Assembly: GCA_964522975.1 (NCBI GenBank)
Contig: CAZFXK010000035.1
Location: 1 to 21,371 of the forward strand
DNA: 21,371 nucleotides
Source of the DNA: Bacteroides_E sp964522975
GTDB taxonomy: Bacteria > Bacteroidota > Bacteroidia > Bacteroidales > Bacteroidaceae
Direction of reading: 5' to 3'
A model generated the notes under the pieces. It ran no database searches and was not told the DNA's origin. It saw only the letters and a program-made list of their open reading frames with translations. A program made the position numbers and the translations under genes. Shown here piece by piece: positions 1 through 8,082 of the stretch. Numbering within the stretch: the stretch's first letter is position 1; every line of letters starts with the position of its first letter.

Positions 1-53
1 TGTAAAATAAAACACTTAAGCCATATTGGTAAACATTAGTTTGAAGACATACA
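1..53. mobile_element. Terminus of an insertion sequence (left copy)
   Basis: Positions 36-53 are the inverted complement of 20891-20908; the shared terminal sequence is TGTATGTCTTCAAACTAA. Read ungapped for about 54 bases, the reverse complement of the window start matches the right-hand IS end at roughly 44 positions by eye, including a shared CTTAAGTGTTTTA block. The two ends are similar but not identical, as expected for the left and right inverted repeats of one IS family. The right-hand copy has its transposase stop on the inner side, so this one is more likely the transposase-start end. If so, both copies point the same way. The rest of this copy lies outside the window. Confidence 0.7.
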
Positions 54-385
54 ACGGTTTTGAAAATGTAACAAGTGAAAATGCCATTATCTATTCCAAT
101 CGCGAGAAATACGATAATGTGCCTTGCGTTTTCCGCCACAAAACAAAACCTTTCTTCTTTGTGGGTGACGGTGGCTTTATCTCCAATGGCAAGAGATATA
201 TCGGGGAAAGTTATCAGGGCAGCCACGTGTATTGTCCGTTTGCCATCAATAGCTCCTACCAACCGGTGGACCGGATTAATTATACGAATGATAAGGATAA
301 GACGGTTGTCAATTCCCGGTTCTTCGGTAATATCTTAGCTTGGGCGGTGGATTATGCCGAGCATCACGGAATAAATAAGAAATAA
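54..385 (+). pseudogene. 3' remnant of an IS-interrupted gene, family uncertain
   Basis: An open frame runs into the left IS end and stops at 383-385. Its formal TTG start at 26 and first nine codons are IS sequence, so only about 110 C-terminal residues belong to the original gene. The peptide contains PFFFVGDGGFIS, then an NSRFFGNILAWAVDYAEHHG helix near the end. This pattern (a strand with VGD, a gap, then N-xx-F-x-N-I-L-x-W) resembles the C-terminus of glutamine-amidotransferase-like/ThuA-like domains, such as those in some Bacteroidetes surface proteins. That assignment is a guess from the motif shape. The 5' part is not in the window and the gene is presumably inactive. Confidence 0.5.
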
Positions 386-395
386 TAATATTTCT

Positions 396-439
396 AACAA
401 ATCCCCTTCTAAAAGCCATAAAATAGAAGGGGATTTGTT
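396..439. terminator. Perfect 15-bp hairpin after the gene remnant
   Basis: AACAAATCCCCTTCT (396-410) pairs perfectly with AGAAGGGGATTTGTT (425-439) across a 14-base loop. It lies just after the stop of the remnant, and a pyrimidine-rich tract follows. It probably terminates the plus-strand transcript and shields miaA from read-through. Confidence 0.75.
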
Positions 440-512
440 CTTTCCTGCCCCCTCCTCTCCACAAAAAAGTAAAGTAATTGAGCCGAATTAAAAATATCCT
501 CTTCATAATCTG

Positions 513-520
513 TATCTTTG
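513..520 (+). promoter_or_regulatory. Bacteroidetes -7 promoter motif for miaA
   Basis: TATCTTTG matches the Bacteroidetes -7 consensus TAnnTTTG and ends 32 bases before the miaA ATG. No good -33 TTTG element is visible at the usual spacing, so this is a motif-level call. Confidence 0.5.
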
Positions 521-552
521 TAATAAGAAATGATTAGAATCAGGTTGCATAG

Positions 553-1461
553 ATGAAGTATGACTTAATTACCATTTTAGGGCCTACGGCCTCAGGAAAA
601 ACTCCTTTTGCTGCAGCTCTTGCTTATGAATTAAACACCGAAATTATCAGTGCCGACTCCAGACAAATTTACAGAGGAATGGATATTGGTACGGGTAAGG
701 ATTTAGCCGATTATACCGTGAAAGGTACCCCTATCCCCTACCATTTAATTGACATTGTAGATCCGGGTTATCAATACAGCATCTATGAATATCAGCGCGA
801 TTTCTTAGCAGTGTACCAACAGTTAAAGGAAAAAGGGATCACTCCCATTTTATGTGGCGGTTCGGGACTCTATCTGGAATCGGTTTTAGACAGCTATCAA
901 TTGGCGCAAGTCCCCAAAGATCCGGAACTACGAAACAAGTTAAAGAATAAATCGTTACCGGAGTTGGCTGAAATTTTAAGTCAATACAAAACCTTACACA
1001 ACACAACCGACATCGACACGGTAAACCGGGCCATACGGGCCATAGAGATAGAACGATTCTATGCTCGTGAGAAACTGCCCGAACGCGGGTTTCCCCCCTT
1101 AAACAGCTTAATCATCGGAGTGGACATTGACCGGAATTTACGGAGGGAAAAAATCAGCAAACGATTAAAGGACCGTTTGCAAGAGGGAATGATTGAAGAG
1201 GTTCAGCAACTGTTGGATAAAGGGGTATCGCCGGACGATTTAATCTATTACGGTTTAGAGTATAAATTTGTAACCCAACACATTTTAGGGGAGTTAAGTT
1301 ATGAAGAACTTTTTACCCAACTGGAAATAGCCATCCACCAATTTGCCAAAAGACAGATGACTTGGTTTAGGCGTATGGAAAGAAAAGGGTTTAAGATTCA
1401 TTGGATTGACGCAACACTTCCCACGTCACAAAAAATTGATATTGTTTTAAAACTCTTATAG
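553..1461 (+). CDS. miaA: tRNA dimethylallyltransferase MiaA
   Basis: This 302-residue protein transfers the dimethylallyl group of DMAPP to N6 of A37 in tRNAs that read UNN codons, the first step towards ms2i6A. Visible evidence is the P-loop GPTASGKT at residues 10-17, the ISADSRQIYRGMDIGTGK block (about 32-49), which holds the conserved catalytic Asp (D35), the YHLID segment, and the C-terminal FAKRQMTWFRR motif that contacts the tRNA. Length is normal for the family. Bacteroidales often carry two miaA paralogues; which one this is cannot be told here. It begins a run of plus-strand housekeeping genes and is followed after about 40 bases by kdsA, which seems to have its own promoter. Confidence 0.95.
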   Translation: MKYDLITILGPTASGKTPFAAALAYELNTEIISADSRQIYRGMDIGTGKDLADYTVKGTPIPYHLIDIVDPGYQYSIYEYQRDFLAVYQQLKEKGITPILCGGSGLYLESVLDSYQLAQVPKDPELRNKLKNKSLPELAEILSQYKTLHNTTDIDTVNRAIRAIEIERFYAREKLPERGFPPLNSLIIGVDIDRNLRREKISKRLKDRLQEGMIEEVQQLLDKGVSPDDLIYYGLEYKFVTQHILGELSYEELFTQLEIAIHQFAKRQMTWFRRMERKGFKIHWIDATLPTSQKIDIVLKLL

Positions 1462-1469
1462 ATAAAGAG

Positions 1470-1477
1470 TATATTTG
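1470..1477 (+). promoter_or_regulatory. -7 promoter motif for kdsA
   Basis: TATATTTG fits TAnnTTTG. It lies just after the miaA stop and 25 bases before the kdsA ATG, so kdsA probably has its own start of transcription. A TTG triplet 25 bases upstream is slightly far for a -33 element. Confidence 0.5.
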
Positions 1478-1502
1478 CTTATTGCTTATAAAAAAGAGAA
1501 CC

Positions 1503-2312
1503 ATGAAGATAGAACAACTGATTAAAAACCCAAAGAACAACTTCTTTCTATTAGCCGGCCCTTGTGTCATTGAGGGGGAAGAAATGGCTTTGCGCATTGC
1601 AGAACGAGTAGTGGAAATGACCAACCGACTTGAAATTCCTTATGTATTTAAGGGGTCGTACAGAAAAGCCAATCGTTCCCGCTTGGATTCGTTCACCGGA
1701 ATTGGAGATGTAAAAGCCCTTGAAATCCTGAAAAAGGTGGGGACTACGTTCAACATTCCTACGGTAACCGACATTCATTCGCCCGAAGAAGCTGAACTGG
1801 CTGCCGAATATGTTGATATTCTTCAAATACCGGCTTTCCTTAGTCGCCAGACCGACTTGTTGGTGGCTGCGGGCAAAACGGGCAAGGTAATAAACATAAA
1901 GAAAGGTCAATTCTTATCGCCTAAAGCCATGCGTTTTGCGGTGAATAAAGTGGTGGAAACCGGCAACCGGGAAATTATGGTTACCGAACGGGGTACTACC
2001 TTTGGATATCAGGATTTGGTGATTGATTACCGGGGGATTCCCGAGATGCAGTCTTTTGGTTATCCGGTGATTTTGGATGTAACCCACTCTTTACAACAAC
2101 CCAATCAAGATTCTGGCGTAACGGGAGGAATGCCTCAGCTGATAGAAGCAGTTGCCAAAGCCGGGATTGCCGTAGGTGCAGACGGATTATTCATTGAAAC
2201 TCACGAAAATCCGGCTCAGGCCAAAAGTGACGGGGCTAATATGCTTAAGCTTGATTTACTGGAAGGACTGCTCACTAAATTAGTCCGCATAAGACAAGCC
2301 ATAAACCCCTAA
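1503..2312 (+). CDS. kdsA: 3-deoxy-8-phosphooctulonate synthase KdsA (metal-dependent type)
   Basis: KdsA condenses phosphoenolpyruvate with D-arabinose 5-phosphate to Kdo-8-phosphate, the committed step to the LPS inner-core sugar Kdo. The 269-residue protein starts at the ATG at 1503; a longer reading from a TTG at 1482 adds only seven non-conserved residues. Diagnostic segments are LAGPCVIE (18-24), FKGSYRKANRSR (49-60), DVTHSLQQPN (192-201) and IETHENPAQAKSDGANML (231-248). Cys21, His195, Glu232 and Asp243 match the four metal ligands of the Aquifex-type enzyme; the E. coli-type enzyme has Asn in place of the Cys. A metal-dependent enzyme is therefore predicted. A terminator follows directly, so kdsA is either monocistronic or the last gene of a miaA-kdsA unit. 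Confidence 0.95.
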   Translation: MKIEQLIKNPKNNFFLLAGPCVIEGEEMALRIAERVVEMTNRLEIPYVFKGSYRKANRSRLDSFTGIGDVKALEILKKVGTTFNIPTVTDIHSPEEAELAAEYVDILQIPAFLSRQTDLLVAAGKTGKVINIKKGQFLSPKAMRFAVNKVVETGNREIMVTERGTTFGYQDLVIDYRGIPEMQSFGYPVILDVTHSLQQPNQDSGVTGGMPQLIEAVAKAGIAVGADGLFIETHENPAQAKSDGANMLKLDLLEGLLTKLVRIRQAINP

Positions 2313-2320
2313 TTTACATC

Positions 2321-2371
2321 AACACCTCCCTCTCCTACTCTTTAGGCAGTACGTTTGAGAGAGGTGTTTTT
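2321..2371 (+). terminator. Rho-independent-like terminator after kdsA
   Basis: AACACCTCCCTCTC (2321-2334) pairs with GAGAGAGGTGTT (2357-2368), with a small bulge, and a run of T follows (2367-2371). It starts 8 bases after the kdsA stop. Confidence 0.75.
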
Positions 2372-2418
2372 ATGGAACTCCTCCCACGTCTTTTTACTTT
2401 AACTTAACACTAACATTT

Positions 2419-5238
2419 ATGCAACTTACCAAACGACTCTCTTTTATTCTTTTGAGCTTCCTTTTCAGCTTAATGGGCTATGCACAATTTACCTTACCTA
2501 CAGATCCTGACGTTCGCATAGGACAATTGGAGAATGGATTAACCTATTACATAAGACATAATGCATTACCGGAAAACAGGGCTGATCTTTACATTGCACA
2601 AAAGGTGGGTTCCATTCAAGAAAACCCCGATCAAAGAGGATTGGCGCATTTCTTGGAACATATGTGTTTTAATGGAACTACTCATTTTCCGGGAAACACA
2701 TTAATTGAATATTTAGAATCCATTGGTGTTAAATTTGGAGAAAACCTAAATGCTTATACCTCCATTGACGAAACGGTTTATAACATATCCAATGTTCCGG
2801 TAACTCGTGAAGGAGCCATTGATTCCTGTTTATTGATTCTGCACGATTGGTCGAATAGTTTACTATTGGATGAAAAAGAGATTGATAAAGAACGGGGCGT
2901 GATTCAAGAAGAGTGGAGAACTCGCCGAAATGCCGCACAACGCTTTCAGGAAAAAATACTCCCTGTTTTATATAAAGGTACAAAATATGAAGATTGCCTT
3001 CCCATAGGAAATATGGACGTAGTTCTGAATTTTAAGTACCAAGCCCTAAGAGATTATTATAAAGATTGGTATCGCCCCGACTTACAAGGTATCATTGTGG
3101 TAGGTGATATTGATGTTGATCTTGTTGAACAAAAAATTAAAGAGCAATTCAGTGCTATCCCGGGAAAAAAGCCTGACGCACCTGAACGAGTATACTATCC
3201 GGTTCCCGATAATGAAGAGCCACAGATTGTAATCTATCAAGATAAGGAACAAACCACCACGCAAGCATTATTCTTTAACAAGCACGAAGCTTTTCCGCGT
3301 GAAGCTAAAAACAGTTCGGCTTATTTAGTGGCTAACTATACTAAAAACATCATAGCCTCCATGCTGAATGCTCGCTTAACCGAATTAACTCAAAAGGAAA
3401 ACCCGCCTTTCATCTATGCTAACGCCTATGATGGCTTGTTTTTTGCAGCTCAGACTAAAGCGGCTTTCACCGGGGTTGTGGTATGTAATGAAGATCACAT
3501 ACAAGAAGGAATCCACGTTTTACTGCAAGAAATACAACGTGCTGCAAAATTAGGTTTTACAGAATCAGAATATGTACGGGCCAAGGCAGATTATTTAAGA
3601 GGCTTGGAATCGGCTTATAATGAGAAAGAAAAAAGAAAGAATGCGGCTTATGTCAATGAATATGTAAGTCACTTTTTAGACAATGAACCCATACCGGGCA
3701 TTGAACAGATATACACATTGATGAATCAAATGGTTCCCCAACTCCCGTTGGAACTCATTAATGCTACAATGAAAGAATTGATTACTGAAAACAATCAAGC
3801 ATTGGTTCTATTTGGTCCGGAGAAAGAGGGATTATCCTTCCCTACGGAAGAACAATTACTTACCTTACTTAAAGAGGTACAAACGGAAGAGTTAACTCCA
3901 TACGAAGATACTGTTTCAGACGAGCCCCTACTCTCTTCTCTACCTGCGGGAGGAAGCATTATAGACGAGGAAGCAAATGCGGATTGGGGCATTACTCAAC
4001 TCACACTAAGCAACGGAGTGAAAGTTATATTAAAGGATACTGACTTCAAAGCCGACGAGATTCAAATGAAAGGGGTTAGTTTAGGCGGAAGTTCTCTTTT
4101 TTCATCGGAAGAGAGGGTAAACCTTAAAATGCTGGATCAGGTGATTTCCGTTGGCGGACTGGGAGAATTCTCCAAAACCGATTTAGAGAAAGTGCTTGCC
4201 GGAAAACGGGCATCGGTTTCACCTTATGTGGGGGATAAAACAGAGGGTGTATTAGGTTATTGTTCTCCTAAGGATTTTGAAACCTTGATGCAACTCACCT
4301 ACTTAACCTTTACACAGCAACGCAAAGATGTAGAGGCTTTCAACTCATACAAAAAAAGAATGGAAGCCATACTCCGTAATCAGGAGATGCATCCGTCGAG
4401 TGCTTTAATGGACACCATACAACAGGCTCTTTATATGGGACATCCCCGTACACTACCCATAAAGACAGAGCATATTGCCGAAATGGACTATGACCGAATT
4501 TTAGAGATGTATGATGACCGGTTTAAAGATGCAAGCGATTTTACATTCTTCTTTGTGGGGAATGTACATAACGATTCTATAAAACCATTAATAGCTCAAT
4601 ACTTAGGCGGATTACCTTCAATTAACCGAACAGAAACGTTTAAGGATAACAAAGTAAACGTACGTCAGGGACTATATGAAAACACCTTCATCAAAGAACA
4701 AGAAACCCCTAAAGCCACTGTATTTATCTACTACAACGGTACTTGTCCTTACACACTTAAAAATAATTTATTGTTAAGCATAACAAATCAGATATTAAAC
4801 ATTATATACACAGAAAAAGTAAGAGAAGAAGAAGGTGGAACCTATGGTGTAGGTGTAGGAGGATCGTTAGAGAAATATCCCGAAGAAAAGTTTGCCTTGC
4901 AAATTTCATTCGATACAGACCCTAACAAGAAAAAGGAATTGATTGAAATTGTGTTTAATGAAATTGAAAACTTAACGAGTAATGGACCTTCTGCGGAAAA
5001 CCTGCAAAAAGTAAAGGAATTTATGCAGAAAAAACATAAGGAAAACCTCAAAGAGAATAGTTACTGGCTTGGCGTTATAGATGAATATTTATTTACACGA
5101 GTTAATTTACATAAGGACTATGAACAAACACTGGAACAAATCACAGCGAAAGACATCCGGGAGTTTGCAAAGCTGATATTTAGCCAAGGCAATCGCATTG
5201 AGGTTTCCATGGTAAGCCCCCAGAAAGATACTGAATAA
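2419..5238 (+). CDS. M16 family zinc metallopeptidase, two-domain, secreted
   Basis: A 939-residue protease of the pitrilysin/insulysin (M16) family. Residues 1-23 form a signal peptide ending in GYAQ, a typical Bacteroidetes signal-peptidase I junction, so the enzyme is periplasmic or envelope-associated. The inverted zinc motif HxxEH is HFLEH (His77, Glu80, His81); Glu158 in DKERGVIQEEW sits at about the right distance to be the third ligand. The N-terminal half (about 30-490) is the catalytic pair of M16 domains. The C-terminal half (about 520-930) repeats the fold without a zinc motif, and its RxxxGGTYGVGV stretch (about 801-814) is the usual substrate-binding R/Y region. Its stop lies 5 bases before the next ATG, so it heads a tight four-gene unit. 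The natural substrate is unknown; the family degrades peptides. Confidence 0.92.
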   Translation: MQLTKRLSFILLSFLFSLMGYAQFTLPTDPDVRIGQLENGLTYYIRHNALPENRADLYIAQKVGSIQENPDQRGLAHFLEHMCFNGTTHFPGNTLIEYLESIGVKFGENLNAYTSIDETVYNISNVPVTREGAIDSCLLILHDWSNSLLLDEKEIDKERGVIQEEWRTRRNAAQRFQEKILPVLYKGTKYEDCLPIGNMDVVLNFKYQALRDYYKDWYRPDLQGIIVVGDIDVDLVEQKIKEQFSAIPGKKPDAPERVYYPVPDNEEPQIVIYQDKEQTTTQALFFNKHEAFPREAKNSSAYLVANYTKNIIASMLNARLTELTQKENPPFIYANAYDGLFFAAQTKAAFTGVVVCNEDHIQEGIHVLLQEIQRAAKLGFTESEYVRAKADYLRGLESAYNEKEKRKNAAYVNEYVSHFLDNEPIPGIEQIYTLMNQMVPQLPLELINATMKELITENNQALVLFGPEKEGLSFPTEEQLLTLLKEVQTEELTPYEDTVSDEPLLSSLPAGGSIIDEEANADWGITQLTLSNGVKVILKDTDFKADEIQMKGVSLGGSSLFSSEERVNLKMLDQVISVGGLGEFSKTDLEKVLAGKRASVSPYVGDKTEGVLGYCSPKDFETLMQLTYLTFTQQRKDVEAFNSYKKRMEAILRNQEMHPSSALMDTIQQALYMGHPRTLPIKTEHIAEMDYDRILEMYDDRFKDASDFTFFFVGNVHNDSIKPLIAQYLGGLPSINRTETFKDNKVNVRQGLYENTFIKEQETPKATVFIYYNGTCPYTLKNNLLLSITNQILNIIYTEKVREEEGGTYGVGVGGSLEKYPEEKFALQISFDTDPNKKKELIEIVFNEIENLTSNGPSAENLQKVKEFMQKKHKENLKENSYWLGVIDEYLFTRVNLHKDYEQTLEQITAKDIREFAKLIFSQGNRIEVSMVSPQKDTE

Positions 5239-5243
5239 CGGTT

Positions 5244-6743
5244 ATGTGGTCATTATTTAAAGAATTAAGAAGACACAATAAGCTTGCTGCCCAAAGAAAC
5301 CCAATGTATGAGAAGAATCGGTTTGCACAATTCTTTCTGATCTTTGGGGCTATCTTCTGGGTGGCCTATCTTATTTTTATGGGAACGATGTTGGCTTTGG
5401 CCTTAAAGAAGTCGGTTGTCCAATTCGAAGCCTATCAGATGTTGAATACGGTTTTACCTCTTGTATTGAGTTTGGATTTCTTAATGCGCTTTCCATTACA
5501 AAAGCCGCCTACACAAGAGATTACCCCCTACTTGTTACTGCCCATCAAAAGAAAAAGGGTTATTGATTACCTGTTGCTGCGTACCATTCCGCATTACATC
5601 AACTTCTTTTGGTTGTTTTTTTTTATTCCCTTTGGGCTTTTTACGGTAACCACCTATTACGGGCTGGAAGGCGTTTTGTTTTACAACCTGGGAATATGGT
5701 TGCTAATCGTCATTAATAATTACTGGTATTTATTATGCAGACTGCTGATGAATGAAAATATGGCTTGGGTTTTATTACCCCTTGCCTTCTATGGCGGATT
5801 AGCTCTGCTTATTTTTTTACCGGACGACAGCCCCATTGGCTATTTCTTCAGGGCATTAGGCGATTACTTAATTGAAGGGAATGCGTTGGCTTACTTAGGA
5901 GTGATACTCTGTATCGCTTTATTCTTCTTCATCAATAGAGCTTTGGTCAGTAAACTCATTTACTCTGAAACCAGCAAAACCCAAGACACCACGAAAGTAT
6001 TAAGTATCTCTTCCTATGGCTTCTTAGAAAGATTTGGAGAGATTGGTGAATTTATGCGTTTGGAACTCAAACTGCTGCTTCGCAACAAAAGATGCCGCTC
6101 TTCACTGCGGAGCATAGCCATCATAGTCATTCTATTCTCGCTGATTATTAGTTTTACATCGGTTTATGATCGCGACTTTATGACCAATTTCATCGCACTC
6201 TATGCCTTTATCTCCTTTGGTACGGTGATACTTACCTACATCATGAGTTATGAAGGTAATTATATGGATGGGTTGATGACTCGAAAAGAATCGGTTCTTA
6301 ACCTATTACGGGCCAAGTACTATATTTACAGTTTAGGAACCATTCTTCCGTTTCTATTAATGCTTCCTGCGGTCATCATGAAAAAAATTACATTACTCAA
6401 ATTATTTTCGTTCAGCTTCTTTACGATCGGGGTGGTTTATTTTCTGCTTTTCCAATTGGCCGTCTATAATACCAAAACAATACCATTGAATGTTACGGTA
6501 AGTGGAAGGCAGAGTTCTACGGGATTACAGACACTAATTAGCATCTGTGCTTTCTTTATTCCTCTACTTCTCTATTCGGTTACACAAACTTTTTTTAACG
6601 AAACTCGTAGCCTATGGATACTTTTACTCATTGGGGTTGTATTTGTGCTTACCTCTAATTTATGGATCAAGAACATATACTCCCGCTTTATGAAGCGCAG
6701 ATATGAAAACATGAATGAATTCAGAAATACTAAAGAAGGATAA
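5244..6743 (+). CDS. ABC transporter permease, DUF5687-like
   Basis: A 499-residue polytopic membrane protein with roughly ten to twelve hydrophobic helices (for example about residues 30-54, 110-135, 140-165, 210-232, 285-305, 358-378 and 460-475). The N-terminus (MWSLFKELRRHNKLAAQRNP) is a basic amphipathic stretch like those of ABC-2-type permeases, and the overall pattern matches the Bacteroidetes family that I recall as DUF5687. It lies 5 bases after the M16 gene and 2 bases before an ABC ATPase, so permease and ATPase almost certainly form one transporter. ABC-2-like permeases usually export, but the substrate is unknown. No duplicated domain or frameshift is visible. Confidence 0.82.
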   Translation: MWSLFKELRRHNKLAAQRNPMYEKNRFAQFFLIFGAIFWVAYLIFMGTMLALALKKSVVQFEAYQMLNTVLPLVLSLDFLMRFPLQKPPTQEITPYLLLPIKRKRVIDYLLLRTIPHYINFFWLFFFIPFGLFTVTTYYGLEGVLFYNLGIWLLIVINNYWYLLCRLLMNENMAWVLLPLAFYGGLALLIFLPDDSPIGYFFRALGDYLIEGNALAYLGVILCIALFFFINRALVSKLIYSETSKTQDTTKVLSISSYGFLERFGEIGEFMRLELKLLLRNKRCRSSLRSIAIIVILFSLIISFTSVYDRDFMTNFIALYAFISFGTVILTYIMSYEGNYMDGLMTRKESVLNLLRAKYYIYSLGTILPFLLMLPAVIMKKITLLKLFSFSFFTIGVVYFLLFQLAVYNTKTIPLNVTVSGRQSSTGLQTLISICAFFIPLLLYSVTQTFFNETRSLWILLLIGVVFVLTSNLWIKNIYSRFMKRRYENMNEFRNTKEG

Positions 6744-6745
6744 TA

Positions 6746-7453
6746 ATGATTACGATAGATAACCTTACAAAAAAGTTTGGCGATAAAATAGCTTTAAACA
6801 TAGATTCGTACCAACTTCAAGATGGAGAGATATTGGGACTGGTAGGTAACAATGGAGCGGGAAAAACTACGCTATTCAGGCTGATACTCGATTTATTGAA
6901 AGCGGACTCCGGTACGATTACCATTGATGAGATTCAGGTCAACCAAAGTGAACAATGGAAAACCTTTACCGGATCGTACATTGACAATTCGTTTTTAATT
7001 GATTACCTCACGCCGGAGGAGTTCTTTTATTTCATTGGTAAGATGTATGGATTAAACAAAGAGGTTGTGGATGAACGAGTAGAAACATTCACCCATTTCA
7101 TGAATGGGGAAATTCTGAAGCAGAAAAAATTCATTCGTAACTTTTCAGCGGGTAACAAACAGAAAATAGGTATTATCTCGGCGATGATTCATCATCCTAA
7201 GGTATTGATTTTGGATGAACCATTTAATTTCTTAGATCCCAGCTCACAATCCATCATCAAAAAGATTCTCAGGAAATACAACGAAGAGACTCAAGCAACC
7301 ATCTTGATATCTAGTCACAACCTCAACCATACCATAGATATCAGCAGCCGGATTGCCCTTTTAGAGAGTGGAATAATCATTAAAGACTTGGATAATATAG
7401 ATAAATCGGCAGAAGAGGAATTGGAAGCTTATTTTAATGTGGATGATGAATAG
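6746..7453 (+). CDS. ABC transporter ATP-binding protein
   Basis: A 235-residue cytoplasmic ATPase that should power the permease encoded immediately upstream. Walker A is GNNGAGKT (34-41), the signature motif is the divergent FSAGNKQK (133-140, replacing the usual LSGGQ), Walker B is VLILDEP (153-159) with catalytic Glu158, and the switch histidine is His191 in SSHN. All catalytic positions are present. Its length and short C-terminus fit stand-alone ABC-2 export ATPases such as the CcmA/YhaQ type. Its last codons overlap the start of the NlpC/P60 gene, which points to translational coupling. Confidence 0.92.
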   Translation: MITIDNLTKKFGDKIALNIDSYQLQDGEILGLVGNNGAGKTTLFRLILDLLKADSGTITIDEIQVNQSEQWKTFTGSYIDNSFLIDYLTPEEFFYFIGKMYGLNKEVVDERVETFTHFMNGEILKQKKFIRNFSAGNKQKIGIISAMIHHPKVLILDEPFNFLDPSSQSIIKKILRKYNEETQATILISSHNLNHTIDISSRIALLESGIIIKDLDNIDKSAEEELEAYFNVDDE

Positions 7454-8039
7454 AAAAATAAAACACATAGTCCCTTTTACCCTATTGGGCTTGCTGTTTA
7501 CGCTGAATGCTTGTAGAACAGTGGCTCCCTCGTATGATTATCAGTCTTTAGCCCAGGCCTCCCTTCAACTGGGAGTCGATATTGATATGCAAGATAACCA
7601 TCGGCTCTATATTGAAGCTTCTCAATGGATACGAACGCCTCACCGATTAGGGGGTAACAGTCAAAACGGCATCGATTGTTCCGGATTTACACAACATATC
7701 TATAAAAAAGTATACAAGAAGAAAATACCAAGGAGTTCGCAACAACAATATAGAAAAGCATATAAAGTTTCCAAAAGCAAATTAAAAGAGGGAGATTTAG
7801 TGTTTTTCTCAGCTGCACGTAGTAAAAAACAAATCAGTCACGTGGGAATTTACTTAAAGGACAACCTTTTCATTCATACCAGTTCCAGTCAAGGGGTGAC
7901 CATAAACAATCTCAATGAAAAGTATTANNNNNNNNNNNNNNNNNNNNNNNNNNNNNNNNNNNNNNNNNNNNNNNNNNNNNNNNNNNNNNNNNNNNNNNNN
8001 NNNNNNNNNNNNNNNNNNNNNNNNNNNTTTTCATTCTAA
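7446..8039 (+). CDS. NlpC/P60 family lipoprotein peptidase, interrupted by assembly gap
   Basis: A cell-wall endopeptidase of the NlpC/P60 type, predicted to cut peptidoglycan stem peptides on the periplasmic side. ATGs at 7437, 7443 and 7446 are in frame; 7446 gives the cleanest lipoprotein signal, with lipobox TLNAC and lipidated Cys23. The catalytic Cys78 lies in GIDCSGF, His132 in ISHVGIY and the third polar residue is His144 in FIHTSS, so the catalytic triad is complete. The start overlaps the ATPase gene by 8 bases. The reading frame enters the 100-N gap at 7928. The in-frame TAA at 8037 is meaningful only if the true gap length is a multiple of three plus one, so the end is provisional. 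Typical single-domain members are about 180-200 residues, so only the last 20-40 are missing. Confidence 0.85.
   Translation: MNRKIKHIVPFTLLGLLFTLNACRTVAPSYDYQSLAQASLQLGVDIDMQDNHRLYIEASQWIRTPHRLGGNSQNGIDCSGFTQHIYKKVYKKKIPRSSQQQYRKAYKVSKSKLKEGDLVFFSAARSKKQISHVGIYLKDNLFIHTSSSQGVTINNLNEKYXXXXXXXXXXXXXXXXXXXXXXXXXXXXXXXXXXFSF
7928..8027. other. Scaffold gap of 100 N
   Basis: Exactly 100 unknown bases, the conventional placeholder for a gap of unestimated length. It hides the 3' end of the NlpC/P60 gene. The real distance to the downstream sequence is unknown. Confidence 0.98.
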
Positions 8040-8069
8040 CTAAAAGCATAGAAACCTATCTTTTATCCT

Positions 8070-8077
8070 TACCTTTG
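8070..8077 (+). promoter_or_regulatory. Possible -7 promoter motif after the gap
   Basis: TACCTTTG matches TAnnTTTG and lies 5 bases before an ATG at 8083. The ATG frame closes after four codons, which supports the idea that the gene behind it is broken or misread. Confidence 0.35.
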
Positions 8078-8082
8078 CACTT

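Noticed and set aside
309..506. 65-codon minus-strand ORF near the window start
   Set aside because: It lies across the end of the gene remnant, the perfect terminator hairpin and the spacer; the peptide has no family features.
1482..1502. Longer kdsA starting at TTG 1482
   Set aside because: The ATG at 1503 begins a normal KdsA N-terminus and leaves room for the promoter motif at 1470.
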